A DNA stretch of 64,000 nucleotides. Source: an uncultured Poribacteria bacterium (GTDB lineage Bacteria; Poribacteria; WGA-4E; WGA-3G). The stretch is taken from NCBI GenBank assembly GCA_951828515.1, contig OX639992.1, positions 2,954,217 through 3,018,216 on the forward strand, read 5' to 3'. Of the stretch, positions 17,432 through 26,581 are shown in pieces; position 1 is the first letter of the stretch; each line of letters begins with the position of its first letter. The notes under the pieces are model-generated. The model was not told the origin of the DNA and did no database searches. It saw only the letters and a list, made by a program, of their open reading frames with translations. The position numbers and the translations under genes are program-made.

Positions 17432-20158
17432 ATGATACTCTATAGAGGCAACATACTTTTAATCTTAAGCCTACTTTTTATTATAGGTGGATGTGCTATT
17501 TTCCCAAAAAGTACATCTACTCCCTTGACAGTTGATCCACTTGTTGAACGGAATCGCGAGTGGCGTGAACAGGTTGAACTTGGCAATACTGAACTACAAC
17601 GCAAAAACTTACGAGACGCGCTTACCGCTTACGAAGCCGCTGTGGCAATTCGTCCGGACGCAAGTGAAGTACAACGCAAAATCGCTGAGATATATTTCCA
17701 ACTTGAAGAGTATGAAAACGCTCGAGACGCATTTGTAGCATTTTTGGCACTGGAACCGAAAAATATTACGGCTCTAAACTACGTAGGATACATCTCTGAA
17801 AAATTGCATGACTATACAGCCGCCGCTGGATACTACGAACGAGTCCTTGACATTTCAGTGGATAATCTCTACGCCTTGAATCACCTCGGTTTAGCCTACA
17901 AGCAGATGCAACGTTTCGACGAAGCCATTGAAGTGCTCTACAGGGCATTGGCCGTTGATCCGACATGTGAACGCTCCGAAAGCGAAAATTTACACAATTA
18001 CTTGGGATTAATTTACTTAGAGCGCGGTGAAATAGGGGAAGCCATTGCAGAACTACGGGAATCAATTCGGTTATTTCCAAACGATATCTGGGCAAGGGAG
18101 CAACTCGCGGCACTTTATGAGAACCAAGAACGTTATTTTGAAGCGCAACTCCAATACCAGCAGATTTTGGAAATTGATCCAGATAATCTCCTTGCCTTAA
18201 CACGACTCCAAGTGCTTGCACGACAAGACTTCGGTCCGACGGAGATTGTCGATGTACCGCCCGTTACGCTTCTCGATCCGGATGTTGAGCACATTATCGC
18301 GAGTGCCCCAGACGCGAGCGATTATCCTGATGCCGATACCTTAGTTCTCTTCAACCATTTCAGCCACGATATTCTGCCGACAGGGCAGTCCCGCTATACA
18401 ACGCATCAGGTTGTTAAAATCCTCACCGAAAGAGGCATCCAAAAATACGGCGATATTGCCATTCCTTATCAACCCACCGCGCAAAATATCGGTGTTAATA
18501 TAGCAAGAACAATTACTGCGGACGGCACGGTGCTATACCCGCCCCATGAAGCCTTTAACGATGCAACACCACCTGGATTATTGTCCCAAAATCTCTATTC
18601 CGATGCAATGTGGAAGGTCATTTCCATGGTCGGTCTTGCACCAGGAGTCTGCATTGAATATCAGGTAACACTTGAAGATAAAGTCCCTGGAGGCGAGACA
18701 TGGATTACTGGGGGGTACAATTTCCAAGCGACTGAGGCTACCCTTGAGACGAGTTACGCCCTTCAAATACCCGATACGTGGCATCTTCGATGGAAAATTG
18801 CTAATACGTCAAACCCAAACGCACAAGAACCTGAGGTGTCCTACACAAAAAACGACACTGTTGTGTATATTTGGAGATACGGCGAAACACCCGCACTGGC
18901 AATAGAGGACGGCATGCCACATATTAATGACATCGCTCCACGCTTGCGCTACTCTTCGATTGCCGACTGGAACGATGTTTACTTATGGTATAAAGAACTT
19001 GCGAAAGGGAGATACACGCCGGATGAGAAGATTCAGGAAAAAGTCCAGCAGCTAACCCAAAATCTGACAACAGAAGAGCCAAAGATACGCGCCATCTACC
19101 ATTTTGTCGCCGCAAATATCCGTTATGTCGGTATTGAACTTGGGCAGAGTGCCTATCAACCCTCATCTGCCACTGAAGTCTTTCAAATGCAATACGGAGA
19201 CTGCAAGGATAAAACGACCCTCCTAATTTCAATGTTAGATCTGGTCGGGATCAAGGCTTATCCTGTTATGATGAGTATCGCACCCTACGAGCGAGTTGAT
19301 ACGACACTCCCGGCACTTAGCCAATTTAATCACATGATTGCCGCAATTCCCACCGGATCAAATGCCTATATTTGGTTAGATCCCACCTCGGCGACTTGTA
19401 GTTACGGAGATCTACCTTATAATGCACAAGGACGCACAGGATTTCTCATTTCCGATACACACGGTGAATTTGTGGAAACACCGGTTTTCCCACCTGAATC
19501 CAATAGACTCGTGAGCACTACAGATTTGACCCTAAACAACCAAGGCACTGTAGAAGGGACACTCCACCTTCAGACAAGTGGGCAATATGACCTAAATACG
19601 CGGTGGGCATATCAACAGATACAGCCTCGTGCGATGAAATCCACTTTGGCAACTGAACTCAGCCAACAATTTCCGGGTATCCAGATAATATGGCATGAGA
19701 TGTCAAACCTCAATGAACTCAATGTGCCCGTCGAAATTAGACTCGGTTTTCGCGTTGAGAATTACGCTATACCTTTGAGCAACAACATGTTGATGCCTTT
19801 ACCAATTGATGAATTTGTGGAGTATGCTAAAGCGTTTGCTGACGACCAACGCGTCTATTCATTGGACTTCGGTTATCCAACGCAAGTTGAGAAGACGATT
19901 CGTATTCAAATTCCAGAAGGATGGAGTGCAGCTCTACCGGAAGACAGCTATCACACCATAGAGAGCGCAGAATTGACTCGACAGTATAGACAGGTTGAGA
20001 ATATCATCACTTATCGACTTATATTTACCCTTAAGGATAAGATACTTCCAGCAGCGGCATATTCGGCGGCAAAATTACTTTTTACCTCGCTTGCGAGTGA
20101 AGATGGCAGTCATTTACTGCTAAATATGGGTAGTTATAGTCGCATGTCAAGCCGATGA
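17432..20158 (+). CDS. Lipoprotein with TPR, DUF3857 and transglutaminase-like domains
   Basis: A 908-residue protein with GGAGG before the ATG. A hydrophobic signal ends in the lipobox IIGGC, so it is anchored to a membrane. Residues about 45-255 hold roughly six TPR units. About 290-520 matches the DUF3857 beta domain, which normally precedes a transglutaminase core. In that core the catalytic triad is visible: C591 (in YGDCKDKT), H634 (in NHMIA) and D650 (in WLDPTS). A DUF3858-like beta domain ends the protein. Such proteins may cleave or cross-link peptide bonds in the envelope; the substrate is unknown. Confidence 0.85.
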   Translation: MILYRGNILLILSLLFIIGGCAIFPKSTSTPLTVDPLVERNREWREQVELGNTELQRKNLRDALTAYEAAVAIRPDASEVQRKIAEIYFQLEEYENARDAFVAFLALEPKNITALNYVGYISEKLHDYTAAAGYYERVLDISVDNLYALNHLGLAYKQMQRFDEAIEVLYRALAVDPTCERSESENLHNYLGLIYLERGEIGEAIAELRESIRLFPNDIWAREQLAALYENQERYFEAQLQYQQILEIDPDNLLALTRLQVLARQDFGPTEIVDVPPVTLLDPDVEHIIASAPDASDYPDADTLVLFNHFSHDILPTGQSRYTTHQVVKILTERGIQKYGDIAIPYQPTAQNIGVNIARTITADGTVLYPPHEAFNDATPPGLLSQNLYSDAMWKVISMVGLAPGVCIEYQVTLEDKVPGGETWITGGYNFQATEATLETSYALQIPDTWHLRWKIANTSNPNAQEPEVSYTKNDTVVYIWRYGETPALAIEDGMPHINDIAPRLRYSSIADWNDVYLWYKELAKGRYTPDEKIQEKVQQLTQNLTTEEPKIRAIYHFVAANIRYVGIELGQSAYQPSSATEVFQMQYGDCKDKTTLLISMLDLVGIKAYPVMMSIAPYERVDTTLPALSQFNHMIAAIPTGSNAYIWLDPTSATCSYGDLPYNAQGRTGFLISDTHGEFVETPVFPPESNRLVSTTDLTLNNQGTVEGTLHLQTSGQYDLNTRWAYQQIQPRAMKSTLATELSQQFPGIQIIWHEMSNLNELNVPVEIRLGFRVENYAIPLSNNMLMPLPIDEFVEYAKAFADDQRVYSLDFGYPTQVEKTIRIQIPEGWSAALPEDSYHTIESAELTRQYRQVENIITYRLIFTLKDKILPAAAYSAAKLLFTSLASEDGSHLLLNMGSYSRMSSR

Positions 20159-20194
20159 TAGTTCTCTAACCTTCAGCGTTCTGGGTCCTTCTTA

Positions 20195-20797
20195 TTAACC
20201 CTTGACGTATTTCCAGCCATCAACCAAAACAGGGAGCCCACGAATTAGGCACATGGTAACAACTACAGCAGACAGAATCACGCCTGCCAATTCCAACCCG
20301 ATAACTAATTCCGGGAAAGCACCTGAGTTTTTGAAGGCAATGACACCACCGAGATAAAGAAAGGCGAGAGTTTTTGTGATACCGTAGACACTGCGGCTCA
20401 CTCGTGAACTGGTAAGCGCACGGCTCCATTTGGAAGACATCATCGTATTTTCACCAAAGGCGGTTTTGCCTTGCGCAAAGGCAGCACTCCGCAAGCCATC
20501 TGTGAAAAAACCGCGGGCAATCACGATAACTGGAATCCAGAACGGAATCAATCCAACAACAGCGAAGTATACCCAGAAGATACATTCGACAATCCGATCG
20601 CCAACGATGTCGAATAACGCACCAAAAGCAGAAGTCTGGTTCAGTCGTCGAGCAACGTAACCGTCAACTGCATCAAGGAATAGGATTAAACCTATTAGCA
20701 CCACGAGTAAAATGTCTAAATAGACATGGAGCCCAAAGAGAGAGATCACAACGAAAACCAGAATCAGACGGAAGAGTGTAATCAAATTTGCAATCAT
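20195..20797 (-). CDS. CDP-alcohol phosphatidyltransferase (PgsA-like)
   Basis: A 200-residue membrane enzyme, second of its family in the window. The metal/CDP motif is intact: D45-G46-x2-A49-R50-x8-G59-x3-D63-x3-D67. It has a very hydrophobic N-terminus and about five helices. It starts with GGAGG seven bases before the ATG. The N-terminal ANLITLFRLIL is typical of phosphatidylglycerophosphate synthase, so glycerol-3-phosphate is the likeliest acceptor, but I cannot exclude other alcohols. Confidence 0.88.
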   Translation of the reverse strand: MIANLITLFRLILVFVVISLFGLHVYLDILLVVLIGLILFLDAVDGYVARRLNQTSAFGALFDIVGDRIVECIFWVYFAVVGLIPFWIPVIVIARGFFTDGLRSAAFAQGKTAFGENTMMSSKWSRALTSSRVSRSVYGITKTLAFLYLGGVIAFKNSGAFPELVIGLELAGVILSAVVVTMCLIRGLPVLVDGWKYVKG

Positions 20798-20994
20798 TTT
20801 TTACCTCCGGAAATCTGTGAGGCATTTATGAGTTCTGCAATGCTCTGTTTGATAAGCCTTTACGTTTATAGCCGCTGTGTATTTTCAGGTTAAGTGTTTT
20901 TTTTTCAACCGCTTTTTGCCGCTCTCTTTATAATAGTAACATACGATTTCACCAAAAGCAATACCAATTTTGCAAACGAAAGGGTACTTATTCG

Positions 20995-22593
20995 ATGAAT
21001 GAAAATAGAAAACCGAACATCGTTCTCATCCTGAACGACGATATGGGTTTCTCTGACTTAGGTTGTTACGGCGGCGAGGTTCACACCCCGAATCTGGATC
21101 GGCTCTCCGCAGGTGGGTTGAGGTTTACACAATTTTACAACACCGCACGCTGTTGTCCATCTCGTGCCTCCATGCTTACTGGGTTACATCCGCACCAAAC
21201 TGGAGTGGGGCACATGATGGGCGACGATGGATTAGAAGGCTACCGGGGCGACCTGAACGATCGTTGTATCACCATTGCTGATGCTGTCCGTTCAGAGGGT
21301 TACGGCACCTATATGAGCGGTAAATGGCATATCTCCCGGCATACCGGTCCCGATGGACCCAAGCATAGTTGGCCCTGTCAGCGTGGATTTGATCAGTACT
21401 ACGGTATTATCACCGGTGCTGCAAATTTTTGGAAACCGAACACGCTGACGCGCAATAACACCCGTATCCAACACGATGAACTCCCTGAAGGTTATTTCTT
21501 CACAGATGCTGTCAGCGATGAAGCCGCGACGTATATCCGAAACCATACCGAAAAAGACCCTGATCGTCCCTTCTTCACCTATGTCGCTTATACTGCGCCG
21601 CATTGGCCCCTGCACGCACACGAAGAAGACATCGCCTACTACAATGGACGTTTCGCTGCGGGATGGGACGAGCTCCGAGAAGAAAGGCTCTCACGGATGC
21701 GGGAAATGAAAATTTTGGACGAGGCATGGCAGCTCACGGCACGGGATCCCTCACAGCCACCTTGGAGTGATGCGCAATACAAGGAATGGAATCAACGTCG
21801 CATGGAGGTTTACGCAGCGCAAATCACCCGCATGGATGCAGGTATTGGACGGATTCTCAACACGTTGGAAGAAACAGGCGAACTCGACAACACGCTCATT
21901 CTGTTTTTAGCCGATAATGGCGGTTGCGCCGAAGAACTCGGAGGTCCTCCCGCAATACGCGACAACGATTCACTCATCAGTACCGAAACGACCTCCGACG
22001 GACAACCCGTCTATCGTGGCAATGATCCGGGCATCATGCCCGGTCCCGAAACCACCTATCAAAGTTACGGGGTGCCATGGGCAAATCTGTCCAATACGCC
22101 GTTCCGAGAATACAAACACTGGGTGCATGAGGGTGGTATCGCTACGCCACTGATCGCACATTGGCCAAATGCTATAAAATCGGCGGGAGAGTTGCGCCAT
22201 CGACCCGGACAATTGCCGGACATCATGGCGACATGTCTCGAAGTCTCAGGGGCAACTTACCCTGAAGAACACAATGAGAAACCGGTTTTGCCGTTAGAGG
22301 GAACAAGTTTAGTGCCGATTTTCGATGGGAAGGATAACGGTAAAGATGTTCTGTATTGGGAACACGAAGGCAATTGTGCAGTCCGTCAAGATAAATGGAA
22401 ACTGGTCTGCAAGTTCCCCGGTGATTGGGAACTCTATGACGTGGAAGCCGAGCGGACAGAAATCAACGATCTCGCTGCCAAGCATCCGCAAAAGTTAAAT
22501 GAGCTTGTTGGGCTTTATCGAGACTGGGCGGATCGCTGTTTCATCTATCCGTGGGATCGACTCCAAGAGCAACGCAGGCGGCAACGCCAATAA
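20995..22593 (+). CDS. Type I sulfatase (arylsulfatase family)
   Basis: A 532-residue sulfatase. The formylglycine motif is C53-C-P-S-R57 (in CCPSRASMLTG), so Cys53 must be oxidised by a maturase not seen here. The metal site appears as LNDDMG near residues 14-18, GKWH near 109, and the DNGG stretch around residue 305. No signal peptide is visible, so the enzyme appears to act in the cytoplasm, unless export is by another route. The family hydrolyses sulfate esters of sugars or aryl compounds, and the LYDVEAERTEINDLA ending is standard. It is transcribed singly and converges on the lactonase gene, with a strong hairpin between them. Confidence 0.93.
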   Translation: MNENRKPNIVLILNDDMGFSDLGCYGGEVHTPNLDRLSAGGLRFTQFYNTARCCPSRASMLTGLHPHQTGVGHMMGDDGLEGYRGDLNDRCITIADAVRSEGYGTYMSGKWHISRHTGPDGPKHSWPCQRGFDQYYGIITGAANFWKPNTLTRNNTRIQHDELPEGYFFTDAVSDEAATYIRNHTEKDPDRPFFTYVAYTAPHWPLHAHEEDIAYYNGRFAAGWDELREERLSRMREMKILDEAWQLTARDPSQPPWSDAQYKEWNQRRMEVYAAQITRMDAGIGRILNTLEETGELDNTLILFLADNGGCAEELGGPPAIRDNDSLISTETTSDGQPVYRGNDPGIMPGPETTYQSYGVPWANLSNTPFREYKHWVHEGGIATPLIAHWPNAIKSAGELRHRPGQLPDIMATCLEVSGATYPEEHNEKPVLPLEGTSLVPIFDGKDNGKDVLYWEHEGNCAVRQDKWKLVCKFPGDWELYDVEAERTEINDLAAKHPQKLNELVGLYRDWADRCFIYPWDRLQEQRRRQRQ

Positions 22594-22615
22594 CGTAAAA
22601 AGTTGTGTGTATGTT

Positions 22616-22639
22616 CGGGCGGGTTTCTGTACCCGCCCG
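22616..22639. terminator. Hairpin between convergent sulfatase and lactonase genes
   Basis: CGGGCGGGT and ACCCGCCCG form a perfect 9-bp stem with a TTCTGT loop, lying between two convergent stops. It probably terminates both ways. It shares the GGTTTCT loop style of the intergenic hairpin repeats, so it may be one of them. Confidence 0.6.
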
Positions 22640-22652
22640 TCGTCGTAAAAAA

Positions 22653-23747
22653 CTAAGCACACGGTAGCATCTTCAAACAAACCGGTGTTGGCACCTCTGC
22701 TACATCGCCTGTTGCGTTTAATTCACCCGTTTCAGTGTCAATTGCGAACGTAACAACCGTGTCGGTCTGCTGGTTAGCGGCAAAGAGGAACGTCCCTTCC
22801 GGGTTCAACCCGAAGTTCCGTGGTGATTGTCCTTGCGTTGACTCATAACCGATGGGATTCAGCAGGCCCGTCTCTGAATCAATCGTGCACATCGCAATGC
22901 TATCGTGTCCTCGGTTCGACCCATACAAGAATTTCCCTGAAGGATGAACATGGATATCGGCACAATGACTGGTACCATCGAAATCCTCGGGAAGCGTGGA
23001 GACTGTCTGGAATTCAGCCAGCGTGCCAGCACTCGCGTCGTACCGAAAAGCTGTGAAAGTAGAATCTATCTCGTTAATTACGTATGCGTATTGTCCGTTC
23101 GGATGGAAATCGAAATGCCGCGGTCCCGCACCCGGTTGCACGCGTACCCACGGTTGCGTGTTAGGCGTGAGTGTTCCGTTTTCCGCATCCAATTGATAAA
23201 TGAGGACTTTATCAAGTCCCAAATCAGGTGAAAAGGCATAACGATTGCCCGGGTCGATCATAATCGCATGCGCGTGAGGTTCCATTTGCCGTTGCGGGTT
23301 GATGCTGGATCCCTGATGTTGCACAAAATCCGAGGCTTCACCGAGCCTGCCATCCGACTCTATCGGAAAAGCAGTAACGCTTCCACCGCCGTAGTTTGCC
23401 ACGAGTAGGCATTTGCCAGTCGCGTCCGCACTCAGATGACACGGAGCGCCACCACCGGTAGCACGTTGGTTGAGGTAACTCAGTTCCCCTGTCTCTTTAT
23501 GAATGTAAAACGCTGTGACCGCGCCGCTGGCTTTGCCTTCAAATTCGCCCAATTCATTGACAGCAAAGAGGTACTGTCCACTGGGATGTATCTCCAGAAA
23601 CGACGGATCCTCAACGCCTGTTATCTTGCTGCTATATTCCAACGCGCCAGTCGCTCCGTCTAAGCGGTAGACGTAAATCCCTTCGCTATCCCCTTGCGTA
23701 TAGGTGCCGACATAAACGAAATAGTCTTGGCTGTTTTGTTGCGCCAT
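22653..23747 (-). CDS. Lactonase-family beta-propeller (6-phosphogluconolactonase type)
   Basis: A 364-residue seven-bladed propeller of the YbhE/Pgl lactonase family. It begins YFVYVGTYTQG, carries PHAHAI and GPRHFDFHPNG segments and recurrent FAVNE or LFAANQQ blade strands. The family hydrolyses 6-phosphogluconolactone or related sugar lactones. It follows the sulfatase gene on the same strand with a 14-base gap and an AAGGAG site, so the two are an operon. That pairing suggests the lactone comes from oxidation of a desulfated sugar. No signal peptide. Confidence 0.9.
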   Translation of the reverse strand: MAQQNSQDYFVYVGTYTQGDSEGIYVYRLDGATGALEYSSKITGVEDPSFLEIHPSGQYLFAVNELGEFEGKASGAVTAFYIHKETGELSYLNQRATGGGAPCHLSADATGKCLLVANYGGGSVTAFPIESDGRLGEASDFVQHQGSSINPQRQMEPHAHAIMIDPGNRYAFSPDLGLDKVLIYQLDAENGTLTPNTQPWVRVQPGAGPRHFDFHPNGQYAYVINEIDSTFTAFRYDASAGTLAEFQTVSTLPEDFDGTSHCADIHVHPSGKFLYGSNRGHDSIAMCTIDSETGLLNPIGYESTQGQSPRNFGLNPEGTFLFAANQQTDTVVTFAIDTETGELNATGDVAEVPTPVCLKMLPCA

Positions 23748-23761
23748 TATTGCTAATCTCC

Positions 23762-25372
23762 TTATGATACTTCGAGATGAATCGTTTTCTCTTCACTTTC
23801 ACGGTAACCGATGCGGATTGCTTTGGCACGCACGGTCGTTTCGCCTTTTGATAGGCGCAGTGGATTGGTATACAGTTGCCAACGTGCCTCATCACCCTGC
23901 TCCGTTGTATAAGCAATCGATGCCCCTTGCGTGGAACAGTGAAGTTGCAGAACGAGAGGGGCTGTCCACTCGCCAGCCTCATGCGCCACCTCCGTACCCG
24001 GGTCTTCGGCGTTAATCGGGATAAAAATTGGAGCCGCTGTTTGAGGTTGTGTGCCGTCAGGGTACCAGGTCGCGACCATCTGCTCTTCCGGTATATCCCC
24101 CATATCCCCGAATTCGGATTGCCACTGGGTCAGTGTGTTGCGCATCCTTTCCAGAACGTTATGATGTCCCGAATCATCCGCCAAATTGTTGAGTTCATAC
24201 CTATCATTTTCAACGTCGTAGAGTTCTTCAGTAGGACGCGGGCAACGGAACATAACCGCCTGGTCCCCCTCTAACTCACCCGCGGCATACAACCGCCACA
24301 TCTCCTGCATGATCGGATGCCGGTTACGATAGGGAATCCAGAGCAGATATGGTTTTTCAGGATAATAATTTCTGATGTATTTATACCGCTTGTCACGCAC
24401 AGCACGGACCATATCGTACGATTCGTCGTAGCGATCGCGGGTCGCGAAGATATAGTCGCGCTCCATCTTCGCCGGTCCGAGGAACGGTTGACCCTGTAGA
24501 TGTTGCGGTGCTTGCACACCACAAAGCGAGAGCACCGTTGGACCGAGGTCAATCAGACTCACGAGCTGATCAGTGGCACTGCCAGCAGAAAGCGAGCCGG
24601 GCCATCGCACAATCAACGGAATCCGAATACCAGCATCGTAGGGCCACCGTTTACCGCGGGGGAGTCCTTCACCGTGGTCGCTCCAAAGAAAGACGATAGT
24701 ATTCTCAGCGAGTCCATCTTCTTCCAATTGATCAAGGAGTTCACCAACGCGGGCATCGGCAGTAGCGAGGTTATCATATTGACGTGCCAACGCTTGTCGT
24801 GCTTTTGGTGTATCCGGCAGATAGGGTGGTAACTCTACGTCGTCCGGATTCGTAGTTGTGGTCAACGGGCGATCCTCCCGTTCCCACATACCACTCTCGT
24901 GCGTAACAGTCGGATTGAAGACCGAAAAGAAGGGCTGTCCCGCTTCACGATCTCGCCAATGTGCTGTATTGTCACATGCATCCCAAGCCGTGATTGGCGG
25001 TGTAAATTGATAATCGGTCTTGCTGTTATTCGTACAGTAATAACCGGCACCTCTGAGATATTCGGTAAAAGTTTTGACATAAGGTGGCGGCACTGCGGAA
25101 TACGGGGTTGGCATGTCAGGCGTGTTTTGATTGGTATGGGCGGTGCGCATGTGATGCGTACCAATGGAGGTCTGATACATGCCGGTAATGATTGCGGAAC
25201 GGCTCGGTGCACAGACACCGGCAGTCGAAAACGCGTTCGGAAACCGACAACCGCCAGCAGCGAGCCGATCAATATTCGGGGTCCGTGCGACCGTATCCCC
25301 GTAACAACCGAAACGTGGAGTCGTGTCTTCTACAGAAATCCAAAGAATGTTCGGGCGATCTGGTGTGCTCAT
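23762..25372 (-). CDS. Sulfatase with C-terminal chitobiase-like beta domain
   Basis: A 536-residue protein. The ATG at 25372 has AGGAGT upstream. The formylglycine motif is C54-A-P-S-R (in CAPSRSAIITG). N-terminal metal residues lie in WISVEDTTPRFGCYG, and SDHGEGLPRGKRWPY is the typical late motif of heparan/N-sulfoglucosamine-type sulfatases. After the sulfatase fold (to about residue 440) comes a beta domain with ASIAYTTEQGD and TTVRAKAIRIGY, as in the C-terminal domains of chitobiases. It leads the operon with the lactonase gene. Confidence 0.92.
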   Translation of the reverse strand: MSTPDRPNILWISVEDTTPRFGCYGDTVARTPNIDRLAAGGCRFPNAFSTAGVCAPSRSAIITGMYQTSIGTHHMRTAHTNQNTPDMPTPYSAVPPPYVKTFTEYLRGAGYYCTNNSKTDYQFTPPITAWDACDNTAHWRDREAGQPFFSVFNPTVTHESGMWEREDRPLTTTTNPDDVELPPYLPDTPKARQALARQYDNLATADARVGELLDQLEEDGLAENTIVFLWSDHGEGLPRGKRWPYDAGIRIPLIVRWPGSLSAGSATDQLVSLIDLGPTVLSLCGVQAPQHLQGQPFLGPAKMERDYIFATRDRYDESYDMVRAVRDKRYKYIRNYYPEKPYLLWIPYRNRHPIMQEMWRLYAAGELEGDQAVMFRCPRPTEELYDVENDRYELNNLADDSGHHNVLERMRNTLTQWQSEFGDMGDIPEEQMVATWYPDGTQPQTAAPIFIPINAEDPGTEVAHEAGEWTAPLVLQLHCSTQGASIAYTTEQGDEARWQLYTNPLRLSKGETTVRAKAIRIGYRESEEKTIHLEVS

Positions 25373-25395
25373 TTTAACTCCTGTTTTTGGCAACG

Positions 25396-25424
25396 ATTGT
25401 ACCGCAAACAGCGATTTAAGTCAA
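25396..25424 (-). promoter_or_regulatory. Promoter of the sulfatase-lactonase operon
   Basis: On the minus strand TTGACT (25419-25424), 17 bases, TACAAT (25396-25401), about 24 bases before the sulfatase ATG at 25372. Confidence 0.65.
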
Positions 25425-25448
25425 TAAGATCGCCAAATCCATTTCTCT

Positions 25449-25543
25449 GTAGGAGGGAACTCCGATTCCCGACTCTTACGAACTATTCCCCGCTGGCGAG
25501 GTTTCTAACCTCGCCTTCTAATTGCTGATGGCTGACTGCTAAC
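25449..25543. repeat. Cluster of three intergenic repeat types
   Basis: In order: a GTAGGAGGGAA hairpin (25449-25473, identical to 920 and 60486), a GGCGAGGTTTCTAACCTCGCC hairpin (about 25492-25515; 8-bp stem), and a degenerate GCTGATGGCTGACTGCTAAC stretch (25520-25543). The same order of the last two recurs at 35916 and 50204. Confidence 0.8.
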
Positions 25544-26380
25544 TTAGTTCCAACACCCTTCTGTAAACGCTTCACGATCAAATAATTTCTGGCGATGCGG
25601 GGTAGCACGTTCTATCCATTCCGCAGGGATTTCTTGCGTATAACGATGCGGTGGTCCCGCTTCCTTGAAGATGTCAATAGCGAAGATACGATAAGGCTGC
25701 GGTGAATCCACAGGTTTCGCCTCGGCTGCGTGAAAGATACGGGCATTAATATAGACCATACTCCCTGGTGGCAAGTCGAGCCGTTTCTCTTCCAGTTTGC
25801 GTCCAGCTTCTCTGTCGAAATCACCTGTGAGCATCCGTTCGGGGGTCGCCTCTTTGGTCGGAGCGACTTTGTGGCTGCCCGGTATAACTTTGAGATTCCG
25901 ATCACCACGTGTAAAACCGTTCGGGTAGTACAGAATCTGTATATAGTAGTTATCACGCTCTGCGAGATTAACGGGGTTCTCATGCTTCCAATGGTGATGA
26001 TCCTGATGGTATCCAAGTGGACCGATCCCCCGGGGTGCGATGTTAAGTGCAGAGTGGCAGAAGTGGTAGGCATCGCCAATAGTCGCACGTATTAGGGTCG
26101 TAATGAACGGGTCGTCAATAAGCCGATCGCTATACGCACCGCGATCGTTCCATGGACGAGTAAAATAGGAGCGTGCCTGTTCCTCACCGTTACGCAACGC
26201 CTCAATGAACTGGCGCGCTGGCTCAAAACGCTGCGTGATTTCCGCAATCAATCCTTCTCTACCATCGTCCGTGAATACATCTGGATACGCGATATAGCCA
26301 TTGTCATGAAAAGAATCTATATCCGCCTGCGACGGACCAGATAACCGGAAAAGTGAATCAAGTGTCATAGGTGTTTCCAT
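25544..26380 (-). CDS. Phytanoyl-CoA dioxygenase (PhyH) family oxygenase
   Basis: A 278-residue Fe(II)/2-oxoglutarate oxygenase. Iron ligands are H125-x-D127 (in GYHQDHHHW) and H217 (in RIFHAAE), with R231 as the likely 2-oxoglutarate contact. It contains extra insertions relative to the other PhyH proteins here and is only distantly related to them. The start at 26380 follows AAGGA closely; an ATG four codons later is also possible. It lies downstream of TnpB on the same strand but is separated by the element's right end. Substrate unknown. Confidence 0.87.
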   Translation of the reverse strand: METPMTLDSLFRLSGPSQADIDSFHDNGYIAYPDVFTDDGREGLIAEITQRFEPARQFIEALRNGEEQARSYFTRPWNDRGAYSDRLIDDPFITTLIRATIGDAYHFCHSALNIAPRGIGPLGYHQDHHHWKHENPVNLAERDNYYIQILYYPNGFTRGDRNLKVIPGSHKVAPTKEATPERMLTGDFDREAGRKLEEKRLDLPPGSMVYINARIFHAAEAKPVDSPQPYRIFAIDIFKEAGPPHRYTQEIPAEWIERATPHRQKLFDREAFTEGCWN

Positions 26381-26448
26381 AGTCCTTATTCCTTAAACTC
26401 TACCATAAAGTTTGTTGAACTGAGGCACGGGGACCTTATCCAGTGATA

Positions 26449-26581
26449 GCACCCACTACCTAAAGGTAGGGGCTTCGGATTCGTCGCGACTGCGGTTTTC
26501 TCTAAGAGATGACCGTCTTATTTTCGCTCCACCAGCGGGCAATTCCCTGAAACTCTGAAGCGAGTATCAGGCATATCACAT
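26449..26581 (-). ncRNA. Candidate omega RNA and right end of the first TnpB element
   Basis: Downstream of the tnpB stop on the minus strand there are about 110 bases without a gene, then the palindrome CCCCTACC-TTTA-GGTAGTGGG (about 26451-26472), a standard IS200/IS605 right end. TnpB proteins use a guide RNA made from exactly this 3' region. The RNA boundaries are inferred. Confidence 0.5.
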